Assembly (NCBI RefSeq): GCF_001612985.1
Contig: NZ_BDBM01000047.1
Location: 1-57,513 of the forward strand
From: Nocardia gamkensis NBRC 108242
Lineage (GTDB): Bacteria > Actinomycetota > Actinomycetes > Mycobacteriales > Mycobacteriaceae
Direction: 5' to 3'
Length of the DNA: 57,513 nucleotides
This document shows, one piece after another, positions 23,700 to 31,843 of the stretch. The stretch's first letter is position 1. Every line of letters starts with the position of its first letter. The position numbers and the translations under genes were made by a program. Under the pieces are notes generated by a model. That model was not told where the DNA came from. It worked only from the letters and a program-made list of their open reading frames with translations, and ran no database searches.

Positions 23700-24173
23700 T
23701 TACCGCCGCGGCGCCGGAGGGTGAGGCCGCGGCTCCGCCCCCGCCCCCGCCTGAATCCCGCTGACTTTCAGCGTTCCAGCGACAGAGGTGTCCTCGGCTA
23801 TGAATGCGCTACCTTCCGAGGCGATGTCGGTGATCTCTATTTCACCGGCTTGCACCCTCGTGAGTCTCACTCCCACTGTCTCGGCCGCCTGCGGCGCCTG
23901 CTCCTGGATCACCTGCAGCAGATGTTGTGCCGCGGTCAACAGCTCCTGGTCGTCTCCAGCACCGGCTTCGGCGAGTTCCTCGGCGAGCACCACACGCCGC
24001 GACGCAGCTTCCGGCCGCGACTCCACGACTGCCATATCCACTGAGTGGTACCGGCCGGAGATCAAACCCTTCAGCCCCTGATACGCATCGACAACCGCTT
24101 GTTTCGCGGTATCGGTCAGACCTGCTGCCGCACCCGCAGCGACCGCGGCCGCTACCAATGTCACCGGATCCAC
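23700..24173 (-). CDS. Small partner protein of the NTPase-Sel1 gene
   Basis: The 157-residue product starts at GTG 24173 with a GGGAGG site 7 bases away. The N-terminal part reads DPVTLVAAAVAAGAAAGLTD, then AKQAVVDAYQGLKGLI, typical of small helical proteins that precede NTPases in actinomycete conflict loci. The middle is helical (SRRVVLAEELAEAGAGDDQELLTAAQHLL). The C-terminal 50 residues switch to beta-type repeats (VRLTRVQAGEIEITDIASEG, then VAGTLKVSGIQAGAG). In many actinomycete relatives this place holds short amyloid-like motifs that connect to NTPase sensors; I cannot confirm such a motif here. It probably interacts with the downstream NTPase. Confidence 0.65.
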   Translation of the reverse strand: MDPVTLVAAAVAAGAAAGLTDTAKQAVVDAYQGLKGLISGRYHSVDMAVVESRPEAASRRVVLAEELAEAGAGDDQELLTAAQHLLQVIQEQAPQAAETVGVRLTRVQAGEIEITDIASEGSAFIAEDTSVAGTLKVSGIQAGAGAEPRPHPPAPRR

Positions 24174-24448
24174 CCGCCGGACCTCCCACTCGCGAATACT
24201 TCTCGCGCTGCCAGGCGGGCAGCGCACCGACAACCTATCCCCGGAGATGGTGTCCCGTAGGCTATTTCGATTCCCGAGAGAATTCTTGGGCGGCGGAAGC
24301 GATGCCGAGCAAGAAGTAGCCGATGTGCGAATCCGCGCGGCAAATACTTGCATGGCAGCGATATCTGCCTCACTTCTGATCCATCCCGACGCCGGAGCCA
24401 TACTCGACCGCGGCGCAGGGGATCGGAACACCGTGAAATCACGAGGGC

Positions 24449-25351
24449 TCAGTCGCCCAAAGCGGCCAGCACTTGTCGAGCAGTGTTCTCGTGACCGGCG
24501 GCATTGGGATGCAAAGGGACCAGTGCGTCGGCAGAGGTCGGTATCACGCCGACCATCCAACTCGCGGCGGGTGGCGCGCAGGCATCGTGGCCCCGGGTAG
24601 AGGGCGCCAAATCGACGAAGATCGCATTCTGCCGGTCGGCCTGTTCGGCCATGACAGTGTTGAGTCGATCGATTTTCGCCTGCAGGTAGTTCGCGTCATC
24701 AGCCCAGGCTGGTTGCACGCCCGGACAACCGCCGTCGCGGATCCCGGTCGGGTAGCCGACCAGGACGATTCGCGCGTGTGGGGCGCGTCGGCGAATTTCC
24801 CCGATCACGGTCGCGTAGGTGGGAGCGAAGGTGTCGATCCGTTCGCCGATGAGATCCCGACCGCCGAACGTGTTGTTTGCCGCGCATGCCTGACCGAACG
24901 GCTGCGGTAGTGGATTGATGCAGCTGGCCGCAAGCTGGACCAGTCCGATGTCGTTGCCGCCGATACCGAGGCTCACCAGCGTGGTGTCGGGGGTCAGCGC
25001 GTCATATTGCGGGGCGGCGGCGTCTCCCGCGAGACCGCGCTGAGATCCGCCGAGGTGATCGGTGGTGGCGCCGCCGCAAGTGACGTCGCGGAATTCGGTC
25101 ACGGCGAGCGCACGGGCGACCAGGGTGGGATAGTTGACCTCCGAACGGAGGCAGAACCCAGGCACCGCCGAGGAACTGCTCATCGGCGCGATGCCGACAC
25201 CTGCGGAGAACGAGTCGCCCATAGCGACATACACCGATCGCACGTCACCGGCTGGGGCGGCGTGGGTGGCGGCCGGAAATCCCAAAATGGTCGCCAGGCA
25301 AGCACCGAGCGCGGCGGCACTACGGGAGCCCAGGAGTCTGGTTACTGACAT
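24449..25351 (-). CDS. Secreted SGNH/GDSL hydrolase (lipase/esterase)
   Basis: Predicted exported esterase or lipase. The 300-residue product has a signal peptide (basic 5-11, hydrophobic 12-30, cleavage near ATHAAPAG). The SGNH blocks are present: block I VAMGDSFSAG (nucleophile Ser), block II the Gly in VTCGGATTD, block III GIGGNDIG (Asn), and block V with the His in PLHPNAAGH. It resembles secreted SGNH hydrolases of Streptomyces and mycobacteria, which act on lipids or acyl esters. The ATG at 25351 was chosen over 25384 because it fits the signal-peptide start. It is divergent from the CHAT operon. Confidence 0.88.
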   Translation of the reverse strand: MSVTRLLGSRSAAALGACLATILGFPAATHAAPAGDVRSVYVAMGDSFSAGVGIAPMSSSSAVPGFCLRSEVNYPTLVARALAVTEFRDVTCGGATTDHLGGSQRGLAGDAAAPQYDALTPDTTLVSLGIGGNDIGLVQLAASCINPLPQPFGQACAANNTFGGRDLIGERIDTFAPTYATVIGEIRRRAPHARIVLVGYPTGIRDGGCPGVQPAWADDANYLQAKIDRLNTVMAEQADRQNAIFVDLAPSTRGHDACAPPAASWMVGVIPTSADALVPLHPNAAGHENTARQVLAALGD

Positions 25352-25687
25352 ATTTGATCCACTTTGATATCTGAGAACTTGCATTCGATCGGGCTTACGG
25401 AGCGAGGGCCGGCCGGGGAAACTCCTGATCCAGCACGGGCCGGCATCTCAGTCTGAAGCAGCCGAGGCACTCATGCTCGAGAATGCGCGGATCCGACGGA
25501 TCGGCAGGTCCCCCGATGCCTGCGGCACAGGTGGGGCGATCAGCGAAGGCGGTACCGCGATTGTGGACGAGGCTGTGCATGCCGCTGCGAAATTGCGACG
25601 CACCCGCACACCCCGACTCGGGATTCGACGGAACCGGCACCGAGCATGCATAGTACAGAGCTGAACAGACCCGGCTAACCTGCTCGC
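25352..25687. other. Divergent intergenic region before CHAT operon
   Basis: A 336-bp stretch between the SGNH hydrolase and the CHAT operon. Short open frames on both strands here show no protein-like pattern and are not called. It must hold the promoters for both directions; only one candidate -10 box is noted separately. Confidence 0.45.
25676..25681 (+). promoter_or_regulatory. Candidate -10 box TAACCT of the CHAT operon
   Basis: A TAnnnT hexamer ends 6 bases before the ATG at 25688. If used, transcription would begin at or next to the start codon and give a leaderless mRNA, which is common in actinomycetes. No clear -35 box; no good ribosome-binding site precedes the ATG, which agrees with leaderless translation. 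Confidence 0.35.
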
Positions 25688-27055
25688 ATGCGACGACCGC
25701 GCGCCATGGTGCTCGACGAGGTGTGGCGCAGGCTCGATGGGGTCGAACCGCTGAGCGGTCCGCACGGGGGTCCGCTGCGCCGGACGGTGAAGCTCGTACT
25801 CGACCCGTTGGTGATCCGGCCCGTGCAGCATCCGTTGTGCGCGGGGCCGATCCTGACGGCCGACGGAGCGGTGCTGCTGGAGGCACGCATTCAGGCGGCG
25901 GCCGATGCGCTTCGTGCGACGGCGGCGTGGTTCACGGTGCTCAAGCAGGTGCGGCGGACGCTGCGGATCACCGAGGGGCACCCGCAGGACCTGTACTTCC
26001 AGCGCTGTTTCGAGCTGGCGACCACCACGGGCATGCCGGATCCGGCACGGGCGCGCGCGGTCGCGGAGGACGCGCTGCGCGAGATCCACGAGTACACCGC
26101 GGGACGCACCACGCAGGCGCTGAAGGAGTACCTCACCGACCACACCCGGGAACGGGAGCTGGCCGGGCTGCTCGAGCTGGCCTGGCGGCGGCGTCCGCTC
26201 ACCGGCCCGGCGGGCGGTGAGCACGACGCGGAGGTGGACGAGCTGCTGGAAGCCTGTGCGGCGGCACGGCTCGGCGAAGACGCCGACGGGCAGCGGACCC
26301 TGGACCGGCTGGTCGCGGCCCATGCCGGTACGCACACCGGCATCCGGCTGTGGCAGGACGCGTCCGCTCAGGAACTGGGACTGACCGCGCATCCGGTGCC
26401 GCTGCGCCCCGCGATAGGCGCTTCGGCCTCGAAATCGACCCTGGGGCGTCCGTTCGATCGCACCGTGTACGAGCGGGTGTTCACCGTGCTGCAAGCGTCC
26501 ACCGAACGCGCGGAGCTGCCGCCGATCCCCGAGCTGGTCGACGCCGAGATCGCTCGGAGTTGCGCACCGTGGGCGCTGCTGGACGAGTCGCTGCGTGTGG
26601 CGGCGACCGCGGGAACCGCGCTGGCGACCGGATTGGCGCCCATCGAGCACCGCCGCGAACCGTCGACGGGCCGACCGCGTCTGCGTCTGGCCGAAACCGC
26701 GCCGGAGACAACGCGATCCACGGCGCATCAGGTGGTCAACAGCCGCTGGCAGCGCGAAGCGTATGTGTTGCAGGCTCGGCGGCTGGTGGTGTCCGCCGAG
26801 CCGCCCACCGGCCCGTTGGCCGCCATCGCCGCCGAACTGATCACGCCGTGGCAGCCTTATCTGCGGCGATTGTGGGTCCGCCTGCACGGCAGGGATGTTC
26901 GGGAGTTCCCGATCCACGAACCGGACGAGCTGTGGGATCTGCTCGACGGCGTGGCGCGTTCGGTCATCCTGGACCATCGCACGCGGGTCAAGCGGGCGCT
27001 GAGTGTGCGGGTGAACGCGGATGAGCCGGACGCGGCGGAATCGAAGGCGAGCTGA
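25688..27055 (+). CDS. CHAT operon gene 1: all-helical protein of unknown function
   Basis: The 455-residue product has no signal peptide, membrane segment or recognised catalytic motif. It is rich in Ala, Arg, Leu and Glu and predicted mostly alpha-helical. Landmarks are VKLVLDPLVIRPVQHPLCAG near residues 35-55, QVRRTLRITEGHPQDLYFQR, and near the end LQARRLVVSAEPPTGPLAAI followed by LRRLWVRLHGRDVREFP. Its TGA overlaps the ATG of gene 2 by one base (TGATG), the first of four tight junctions in this operon. It may act as a sensor, scaffold or substrate for the CHAT protease encoded last in the operon, which is inference from context. Confidence 0.8.
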   Translation: MRRPRAMVLDEVWRRLDGVEPLSGPHGGPLRRTVKLVLDPLVIRPVQHPLCAGPILTADGAVLLEARIQAAADALRATAAWFTVLKQVRRTLRITEGHPQDLYFQRCFELATTTGMPDPARARAVAEDALREIHEYTAGRTTQALKEYLTDHTRERELAGLLELAWRRRPLTGPAGGEHDAEVDELLEACAAARLGEDADGQRTLDRLVAAHAGTHTGIRLWQDASAQELGLTAHPVPLRPAIGASASKSTLGRPFDRTVYERVFTVLQASTERAELPPIPELVDAEIARSCAPWALLDESLRVAATAGTALATGLAPIEHRREPSTGRPRLRLAETAPETTRSTAHQVVNSRWQREAYVLQARRLVVSAEPPTGPLAAIAAELITPWQPYLRRLWVRLHGRDVREFPIHEPDELWDLLDGVARSVILDHRTRVKRALSVRVNADEPDAAESKAS

Positions 27056-28074
27056 TGAGCACGACCGTACGCATCCGCCGTCGCGACGACCTGTGGATCA
27101 TCGCGCCGGACGACGCCCCGACCGTCGTGGACGACCGGGCCGGGGTGGACGTGCTCGTGCTCGAGGTGGCGGGCGGGCACCTGACCTGGAGCCTGCTCAG
27201 CGGGCAGGTGACCCCGGCGGCGGTCCTCGACGACCTCGACCTCGCGCAGGAGTGGATCTGGGCGGTGTACGGCCCGGAGGTGTCCCTCGCCCTCGCGGAG
27301 ACCGGCGGCGAAGAGGAATACCCCGCCGAGCCCGCGCTACCGGACCTCGCCGCGCGCGCCTGGCGGCTCGGCTACGCGCGCTGGGCGGCACGCTGGTGGC
27401 CCGCGTCGATCCTGGACGGCATCGCCCCGCTGGACGAGGGCCTGCTCGCGGACGAGATAACCGCTCTGAGCGAGGAATGCGACCTGATCGTCGACGGAGC
27501 CGACACGGTAACCGAACAGCGCACGGCAACCCCGGCGCTCGGCCGCGCGGAGGACTACGCGCTGGCCGCCGGACCGGCCGCGACCGTCGCGCCCGGCGCT
27601 CTCGTCTTGGCCAGGGGCACCGCGGGCTGGGACTGGCAACGCTGCCCACCGGGCCTGCTCGACGCTTCCGAACGCGCCGTGTCCTGGGCAGTGGTGCGCG
27701 AGGCCGGGTCCACGATCGTGCGGGTGAGCGTGGTCGCCGCCCCGCTCTCGCCCGCGGACGTGCCTGCGCATCTGCATCCCCGCGCCGGGATTCGCACCGC
27801 GACCGACGCCGCCGACGTGCCGTTGCTGCGCGAGGGCGACCTGTGGCGGGCCGAGACCGCGGCCCCGGCCGGTGCGGAAGCAGGCGTGACCGTGCATGTC
27901 TACGTTCCCGCCGTCGGCGTGGACGAACAGGAGCCGGACCCGGCGACCCGACGCGCGCGGATTCGCGACCTGGTCACGGCGCGGCTGCACCGCGCGGACG
28001 ACGCGTCCGGCAATCCCGTCGATTCCCTCTTGCTGGCGGAAATCGCGGCCGCCGCACCGGATTCGGACTTCTGA
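27055..28074 (+). CDS. CHAT operon gene 2: hypothetical beta-rich protein
   Basis: Function unknown. The 339-residue product has no signal peptide. The start (TTVRIRRRDDLWIIAPDDAP, then VDVLVLEVAGGHLTWSLLSG) and the late part (VSWAVVREAGSTIVRVSVVAA, then VTVHVYVPAVG) suggest beta domains at the two ends with a helical middle (WRLGYARWAARWWPASILDG). Many Asp and Glu residues make it acidic, unlike gene 1, which is basic in places, so the two could bind. It starts one base inside gene 1 and ends one base before gene 3. No known family was recognised. Confidence 0.8.
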   Translation: MSTTVRIRRRDDLWIIAPDDAPTVVDDRAGVDVLVLEVAGGHLTWSLLSGQVTPAAVLDDLDLAQEWIWAVYGPEVSLALAETGGEEEYPAEPALPDLAARAWRLGYARWAARWWPASILDGIAPLDEGLLADEITALSEECDLIVDGADTVTEQRTATPALGRAEDYALAAGPAATVAPGALVLARGTAGWDWQRCPPGLLDASERAVSWAVVREAGSTIVRVSVVAAPLSPADVPAHLHPRAGIRTATDAADVPLLREGDLWRAETAAPAGAEAGVTVHVYVPAVGVDEQEPDPATRRARIRDLVTARLHRADDASGNPVDSLLLAEIAAAAPDSDF

Positions 28075-28075
28075 C

Positions 28076-29602
28076 ATGGCCGAGCCGACTCCCGACGACG
28101 GCCGCGAACTGCTCGCCGCGGGCGCGGCGGCGTATACCCGCGGGGACCCGGCCGAGGCCAAGCGACTCTTCGAGGACGCCGCCGAACGAACCACCGGAGA
28201 CATCAGGCTCGGCGCGATCATCAACGCCGCGAGCATGGCCGACGAACTCGGCGACCACGCCGCCTCGCTCACCCTGTACCGCTCGGCGCTGGCCGAGATG
28301 CCGGAGCACGCACCGCGATTGCGCCCGAATGCCCTGGTCAACATGTCGCAGGCGCTCCAGCACCTCGGTGAGCTGGACGCGGCGCAGGAGGCGCTGGAAC
28401 AGGCGCGGGCATTGCTCGCCGACAACACCGACACCGACCTGGGTGTGCTGCGCGTGGCCTGCCTGCTCTCCCTGACCGCCGTCGCTCTGCACCGGCAGAA
28501 CTGGGCCTACGCCGCCGAACTGGCCACCGAATCGCTGGAGGCGGCCCGGCGTTTCGCGCCGCAGCTGGCCGGCCACCCGCTGATGAATCTCGCCGCCACC
28601 TACTTCGAGACCGGCCGCCGCGACTTGGCCGTCGATTTCGCGCGGCAGGCGCTCGCCGCGTTCGAGTCGGCGGGTGATCGCAACGCCGTCGCCGAGACCG
28701 AACAGAACCTCGCCACCATGCTCGTCCGCGTGGAGCGGTACGACGAGGCGGAGGCGCCGCTGCGATCCAGCCAGGAGTATTTCGAGCAGGCCGGGCTCGG
28801 GCACCGAGCCGGGATCGGTCTCGAGACCATGGGATTTCTCGCCGAGGGCCGCGGTGATCTGGCGAGCGCGCGGGAGTTCTACGAGCGGAGCCTGGCGTAC
28901 TTCGTCGCGTCCGAAGCCGTGCTCGACGCCGCGGACGTGCGTATTCGCTCGGCCACCTTGGCATTCCGGTCCGGGCGGGTTGGCGAGTGCGAGGAGTTGC
29001 TCGCCACGGCGTTCGCGATCTATGCCGAGCGCGGCCTCGGCCTGCACTGCGCCCAGCTCGATTTCTGGCATGCGACGCTCCTGGAAGGCGCGATCGGCGC
29101 GACCGAATCGCCGCAGGCGGAGATGCTCGCGCGTGCCGTCGGAATCGCCGTTCCCGCCGCACTGGCCATCGACGCCGTGCGCCACACCTTGCCGAACGGC
29201 ACGCAGCGCGAGCAATGGAACCGGCAGATCGCCGACCCGGCGATGCGGTTGGCATTCCGCTTCGCCTACCTTTCCGGCAATGGCGTCCTCGTCGCCGATC
29301 TGGTCGAAACACAATGCGCGGGGACGACGTTGGCGCTCGATCGGGCCGAGCGGGAAGCTCCCACCAGGCTGCCGCTCGAATTGCTCGATCCGCCGGAGGA
29401 ATTCACCGATCATCCCGGCAGCGCCGCCCTGCAACTGGGCGCCGCCCTGGCCGAAGTCGCGGCCGGAGCGGGCCTGCCGGTCGCGCCGCCGCCGCGCCTG
29501 GCACTGGCCGCCGAAGGAAGGATCGCACTCGCGCCCTTCATCGCCGCCGCCGAGCAGCGCTATGGCCGGGTGATCCGCGACGATCGGGTGCTCACGGTAT
29601 GA
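28076..29602 (+). CDS. CHAT operon gene 3: TPR protein
   Basis: The 508-residue product is built mainly of tetratricopeptide repeats (about residues 5-300). Visible units include AYTRGDPAEAKRLFEDAAER, ADELGDHAASLTLYRSALAE, ALQHLGELDAAQEALEQARAL, and LAEGRGDLASAREFYERSLAY. The C-terminal 150 residues (from AVGIAVPAALAIDAVRHTLP) are not clearly TPR. TPR proteins next to CHAT proteases usually sense a trigger or present the substrate. The gene ends with ATGA overlapping the CHAT gene. A single-base gap separates it from gene 2. The ATG at 28076 is chosen because the same frame upstream is only a shadow of gene 2. Confidence 0.85.
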   Translation: MAEPTPDDGRELLAAGAAAYTRGDPAEAKRLFEDAAERTTGDIRLGAIINAASMADELGDHAASLTLYRSALAEMPEHAPRLRPNALVNMSQALQHLGELDAAQEALEQARALLADNTDTDLGVLRVACLLSLTAVALHRQNWAYAAELATESLEAARRFAPQLAGHPLMNLAATYFETGRRDLAVDFARQALAAFESAGDRNAVAETEQNLATMLVRVERYDEAEAPLRSSQEYFEQAGLGHRAGIGLETMGFLAEGRGDLASAREFYERSLAYFVASEAVLDAADVRIRSATLAFRSGRVGECEELLATAFAIYAERGLGLHCAQLDFWHATLLEGAIGATESPQAEMLARAVGIAVPAALAIDAVRHTLPNGTQREQWNRQIADPAMRLAFRFAYLSGNGVLVADLVETQCAGTTLALDRAEREAPTRLPLELLDPPEEFTDHPGSAALQLGAALAEVAAGAGLPVAPPPRLALAAEGRIALAPFIAAAEQRYGRVIRDDRVLTV

Positions 29603-30855
29603 CGCGACCGACGGTGCTCGTCCGGATGGCCGACGCGGGAGACATCTACGTGTCGTGGCGGTGGGTCGATGACAGCGCACCCCGCGGCGCGGGGGTGCTT
29701 CCGGAAGACGCGGCGATGCGAGCGGTCGGACTGCTCGCCGACGCGCTCCCCCGGCCCGCCGAACCCGGCGGTCTCGAGCAGGCCCTCACCACCGGCGCGT
29801 TCGCCGACTACGAGCGGGAATACGCCGTGGCACAGGCGCTCTCGCGAGCACTGCTGCCCTACGGCCTGGCCGCACAGCTCTACGAGCTGTGGCAGCGCGG
29901 CGTGCGCCCACATATCCGGCTGCAACCCTCACCACGGGTCGCCCAAGTGCCGTGGGAAGTCATCGCGCCGGACCGCGACGTCCGGTTGATCGACATCGCC
30001 GACGTCAGCCTGCTCGCCCCGGCGAGCGTCGTGCAGGCACCCGGGCGGTTCGCACGCGCCTGGACCGATACCGCCGCGCATCCGATCGTCGCGGTGCTGG
30101 ACCCGCGCATCCCCGGCTTCCGCGCCGATTCGACGCTCGGTTCGGTGCTGGGCCGGATGACCCCCGAAGCTCCGCTCGCGCGGCGGATGGCGCGTTACCT
30201 CGCGGAGGACCGCTTGCGGCCCGAGGTAGCAGGCCCGGTGGACGTTTTCCGGCGCACCGACGTCGATCGCGACTGGCTCGGCGCCGCCCTGCGCGCCGGC
30301 GCGAGCCGCTTGATCTACGTCGGGCATGTCACCGCCGCCGCGCCCGAATCCGGCCGCAGCGAGGACGCCGAATTGCACCTCGCCTGCACCGCCGACGCCG
30401 TCGGCTTCGCCGAACCATCGCGCACGCACCGGCCGCTCTCGGCCAAGGACCTGCTGCTCGGCACGCACACCATCCACCCGGAACCCGTTGCCGGACCGCA
30501 GCTGTGGCCGATGCCGAGCCGGGTCGCGCTGATCGCCTGTGAGAGCGGCGGCGACCTGCGGTTCAGCGAGGCGCTCGGCTTGACCGCCGCGATGGTCACC
30601 GGCGGCGCGGAACTGGTCACCGCGAGCCGGTGGCCGCTGCCCACCGATTTCGCCTTCCAGCGCGTCGCGGGCGCACCGGCGCAAGCCCTCCCGCTCCAGG
30701 AGGCCATCTGCGCCATCGACGAGGCGCACGAACAACCCGACCCGGTGACCGCCCTCGCCGCCTGGCAGCGCGACCGCTCGACCGCTTGGCGCGACACCGG
30801 CCGGATCGAGCATTCCCCGGTGCTCTGGGCAGCCTTCGCCACCGTGTGCGCCTGA
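29599..30855 (+). CDS. CHAT operon gene 4: caspase-like CHAT protease
   Basis: Predicted cysteine protease of the CHAT family (caspase/separase clan CD). The 418-residue product has a helical N-terminal part (about 1-150) with QPSPRVAQVPWEVIAPDRDV, which is the usual entrance to a CHAT domain. The catalytic dyad is intact: His243 in RLIYVGHVTAAAPESG and Cys314 in VALIACESGGDL. The following segment ALGLTAAMVTGGAELVTASRWPLP is the typical family stretch after the Cys. Its ATG overlaps the TPR stop. CHAT proteases in bacteria act in defence or regulated death, for example TPR-CHAT of type III-E CRISPR (Craspase) and gasdermin-cleaving proteases. There is no CRISPR or gasdermin-like gene nearby. 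The trigger and substrate are unknown. Confidence 0.88.
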   Translation: MTRPTVLVRMADAGDIYVSWRWVDDSAPRGAGVLPEDAAMRAVGLLADALPRPAEPGGLEQALTTGAFADYEREYAVAQALSRALLPYGLAAQLYELWQRGVRPHIRLQPSPRVAQVPWEVIAPDRDVRLIDIADVSLLAPASVVQAPGRFARAWTDTAAHPIVAVLDPRIPGFRADSTLGSVLGRMTPEAPLARRMARYLAEDRLRPEVAGPVDVFRRTDVDRDWLGAALRAGASRLIYVGHVTAAAPESGRSEDAELHLACTADAVGFAEPSRTHRPLSAKDLLLGTHTIHPEPVAGPQLWPMPSRVALIACESGGDLRFSEALGLTAAMVTGGAELVTASRWPLPTDFAFQRVAGAPAQALPLQEAICAIDEAHEQPDPVTALAAWQRDRSTAWRDTGRIEHSPVLWAAFATVCA

Positions 30856-31074
30856 TTCGGGCAAACCATGCCCACCGGTCTCCATATACCGGTCTACGTG
30901 CGGCGATGCCGTGAGATTCGAACGAAAACGGGTAACGCTACTCCTGCGCAAACCGACACCCAGCACCGAACGTGTGGATAAGCTTCAACGCCGTCAGCCA
31001 TCACGATTCCTGATCAGGAGAAGTCGCAACACCAGTCGGATGACCGCCTCGACCGGCCTCTGAGGAGCCCACCA

Positions 31075-31317
31075 ATGCGCTACTACGCCGTCTACGACAA
31101 CGACGGGAACATCGCCACCATCCTCGGACAACCCGACGACGCACCGCCGCTGCGCACCGCCGCCTTCCATCGGGGACAACGGCTCACCGAACTGGCCCTA
31201 CCGGAGGGCGTCGTCGATCCCGCCGACCCGGACAACCTGACCGCTCTGCTGGACCTGGTCGCGGCCCGTCGAGCCGATGCGACCTCTTCCCATGCCGACG
31301 CGCCCGCCCATCGCTGA
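31075..31317 (+). CDS. Small hypothetical protein
   Basis: The 80-residue acidic product starts MRYYAVYDNDGNIATILGQP and then reads LRTAAFHRGQRLTELALPEG. The pattern suggests a small beta-hairpin protein with a disordered Ala/Asp/His tail. The ATG has a good GAGGAG site at 31061-31066, which supports a real gene. It follows the CHAT gene by 219 bp, in the same direction, but probably has its own promoter. Function unknown. Confidence 0.6.
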   Translation: MRYYAVYDNDGNIATILGQPDDAPPLRTAAFHRGQRLTELALPEGVVDPADPDNLTALLDLVAARRADATSSHADAPAHR

Positions 31318-31341
31318 GCAGCACAGCGCTTCGCCGCGTCG

Positions 31342-31746
31342 TCACATCCGCGTGAGTGCGACCACGGGGATGACCCGGGACGTGCCCATTTCGTGTTCGG
31401 CGAAGAACGGATAGGTGTTCTTCAGCATCGCCCAGGTGCGCGCGCGATCGTCACCGGTCAGCGGGGTGGCCAGCGCCGGATAGCTCTCCTGGCCCACCTC
31501 GACGGTGACGTGCGGGTCCTTCCGCAGGTTGGAATACCAGTCGGGATGCTTCGGCGCACCGACATTGGACGCGACGATCAGCAGGCGGTCACCGTCGCGG
31601 TGGTACATCAACGGGGTGGTGTACGGGGCGCCGGTCCTGCGGCCGGTGGTGGTCAGCAAGATCAGACGGTCGCGCTGCATGCCGTCGATCTCGCCGCCCG
31701 CTCGGAACGCGGCGATGGTTCGCCGATTGATTTCCTTGACGTCCAC
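31342..31746 (-). CDS. F420-dependent nitroreductase/quinone reductase (Ddn family)
   Basis: The 134-residue product has the split-barrel fold of deazaflavin-dependent reductases: DRLILLTTTGRRTGAPYTTPLMYH, RLLIVASNVGAPKHPDWYSNL, and DPHVTVEVGQESY. These motifs are standard for the Ddn family, which uses F420H2 to reduce quinones or nitroimidazoles. Mycobacteria have several paralogues. With the LLM-class gene at 35794-36588 it shows that the host uses F420. It lies next to an epoxide-hydrolase-like gene on the same strand. Confidence 0.88.
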   Translation of the reverse strand: MDVKEINRRTIAAFRAGGEIDGMQRDRLILLTTTGRRTGAPYTTPLMYHRDGDRLLIVASNVGAPKHPDWYSNLRKDPHVTVEVGQESYPALATPLTGDDRARTWAMLKNTYPFFAEHEMGTSRVIPVVALTRM

Positions 31747-31843
31747 GGTTCACCTCCCTTGATTGCGGTCGACGAACTCAGCTTTCCGTCTGGTCGCGCG
31801 CCCTGTCCGGGAAACGCCGGGATCGGCCGCGTCGCCAACGCAT

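Noticed and set aside
25473..25664. Small plus-strand open frame of 63 codons before the CHAT operon
   Set aside because: No Shine-Dalgarno sequence and no protein-like pattern; treated as part of the intergenic region.
25448..26977. Long minus-strand open frame opposite CHAT operon gene 1
   Set aside because: Arg/Gln/His-rich antisense shadow; the plus frame has the right operon junctions and a protein-like composition.
27974..29680. Minus-strand open frame of 568 codons opposite the TPR gene
   Set aside because: Antisense shadow; the TPR pattern on the plus strand is unmistakable.
31747..31843. Possible small gene between the Ddn-family gene and the hydrolase
   Set aside because: Only 97 bp with no start and frame that looks coding.
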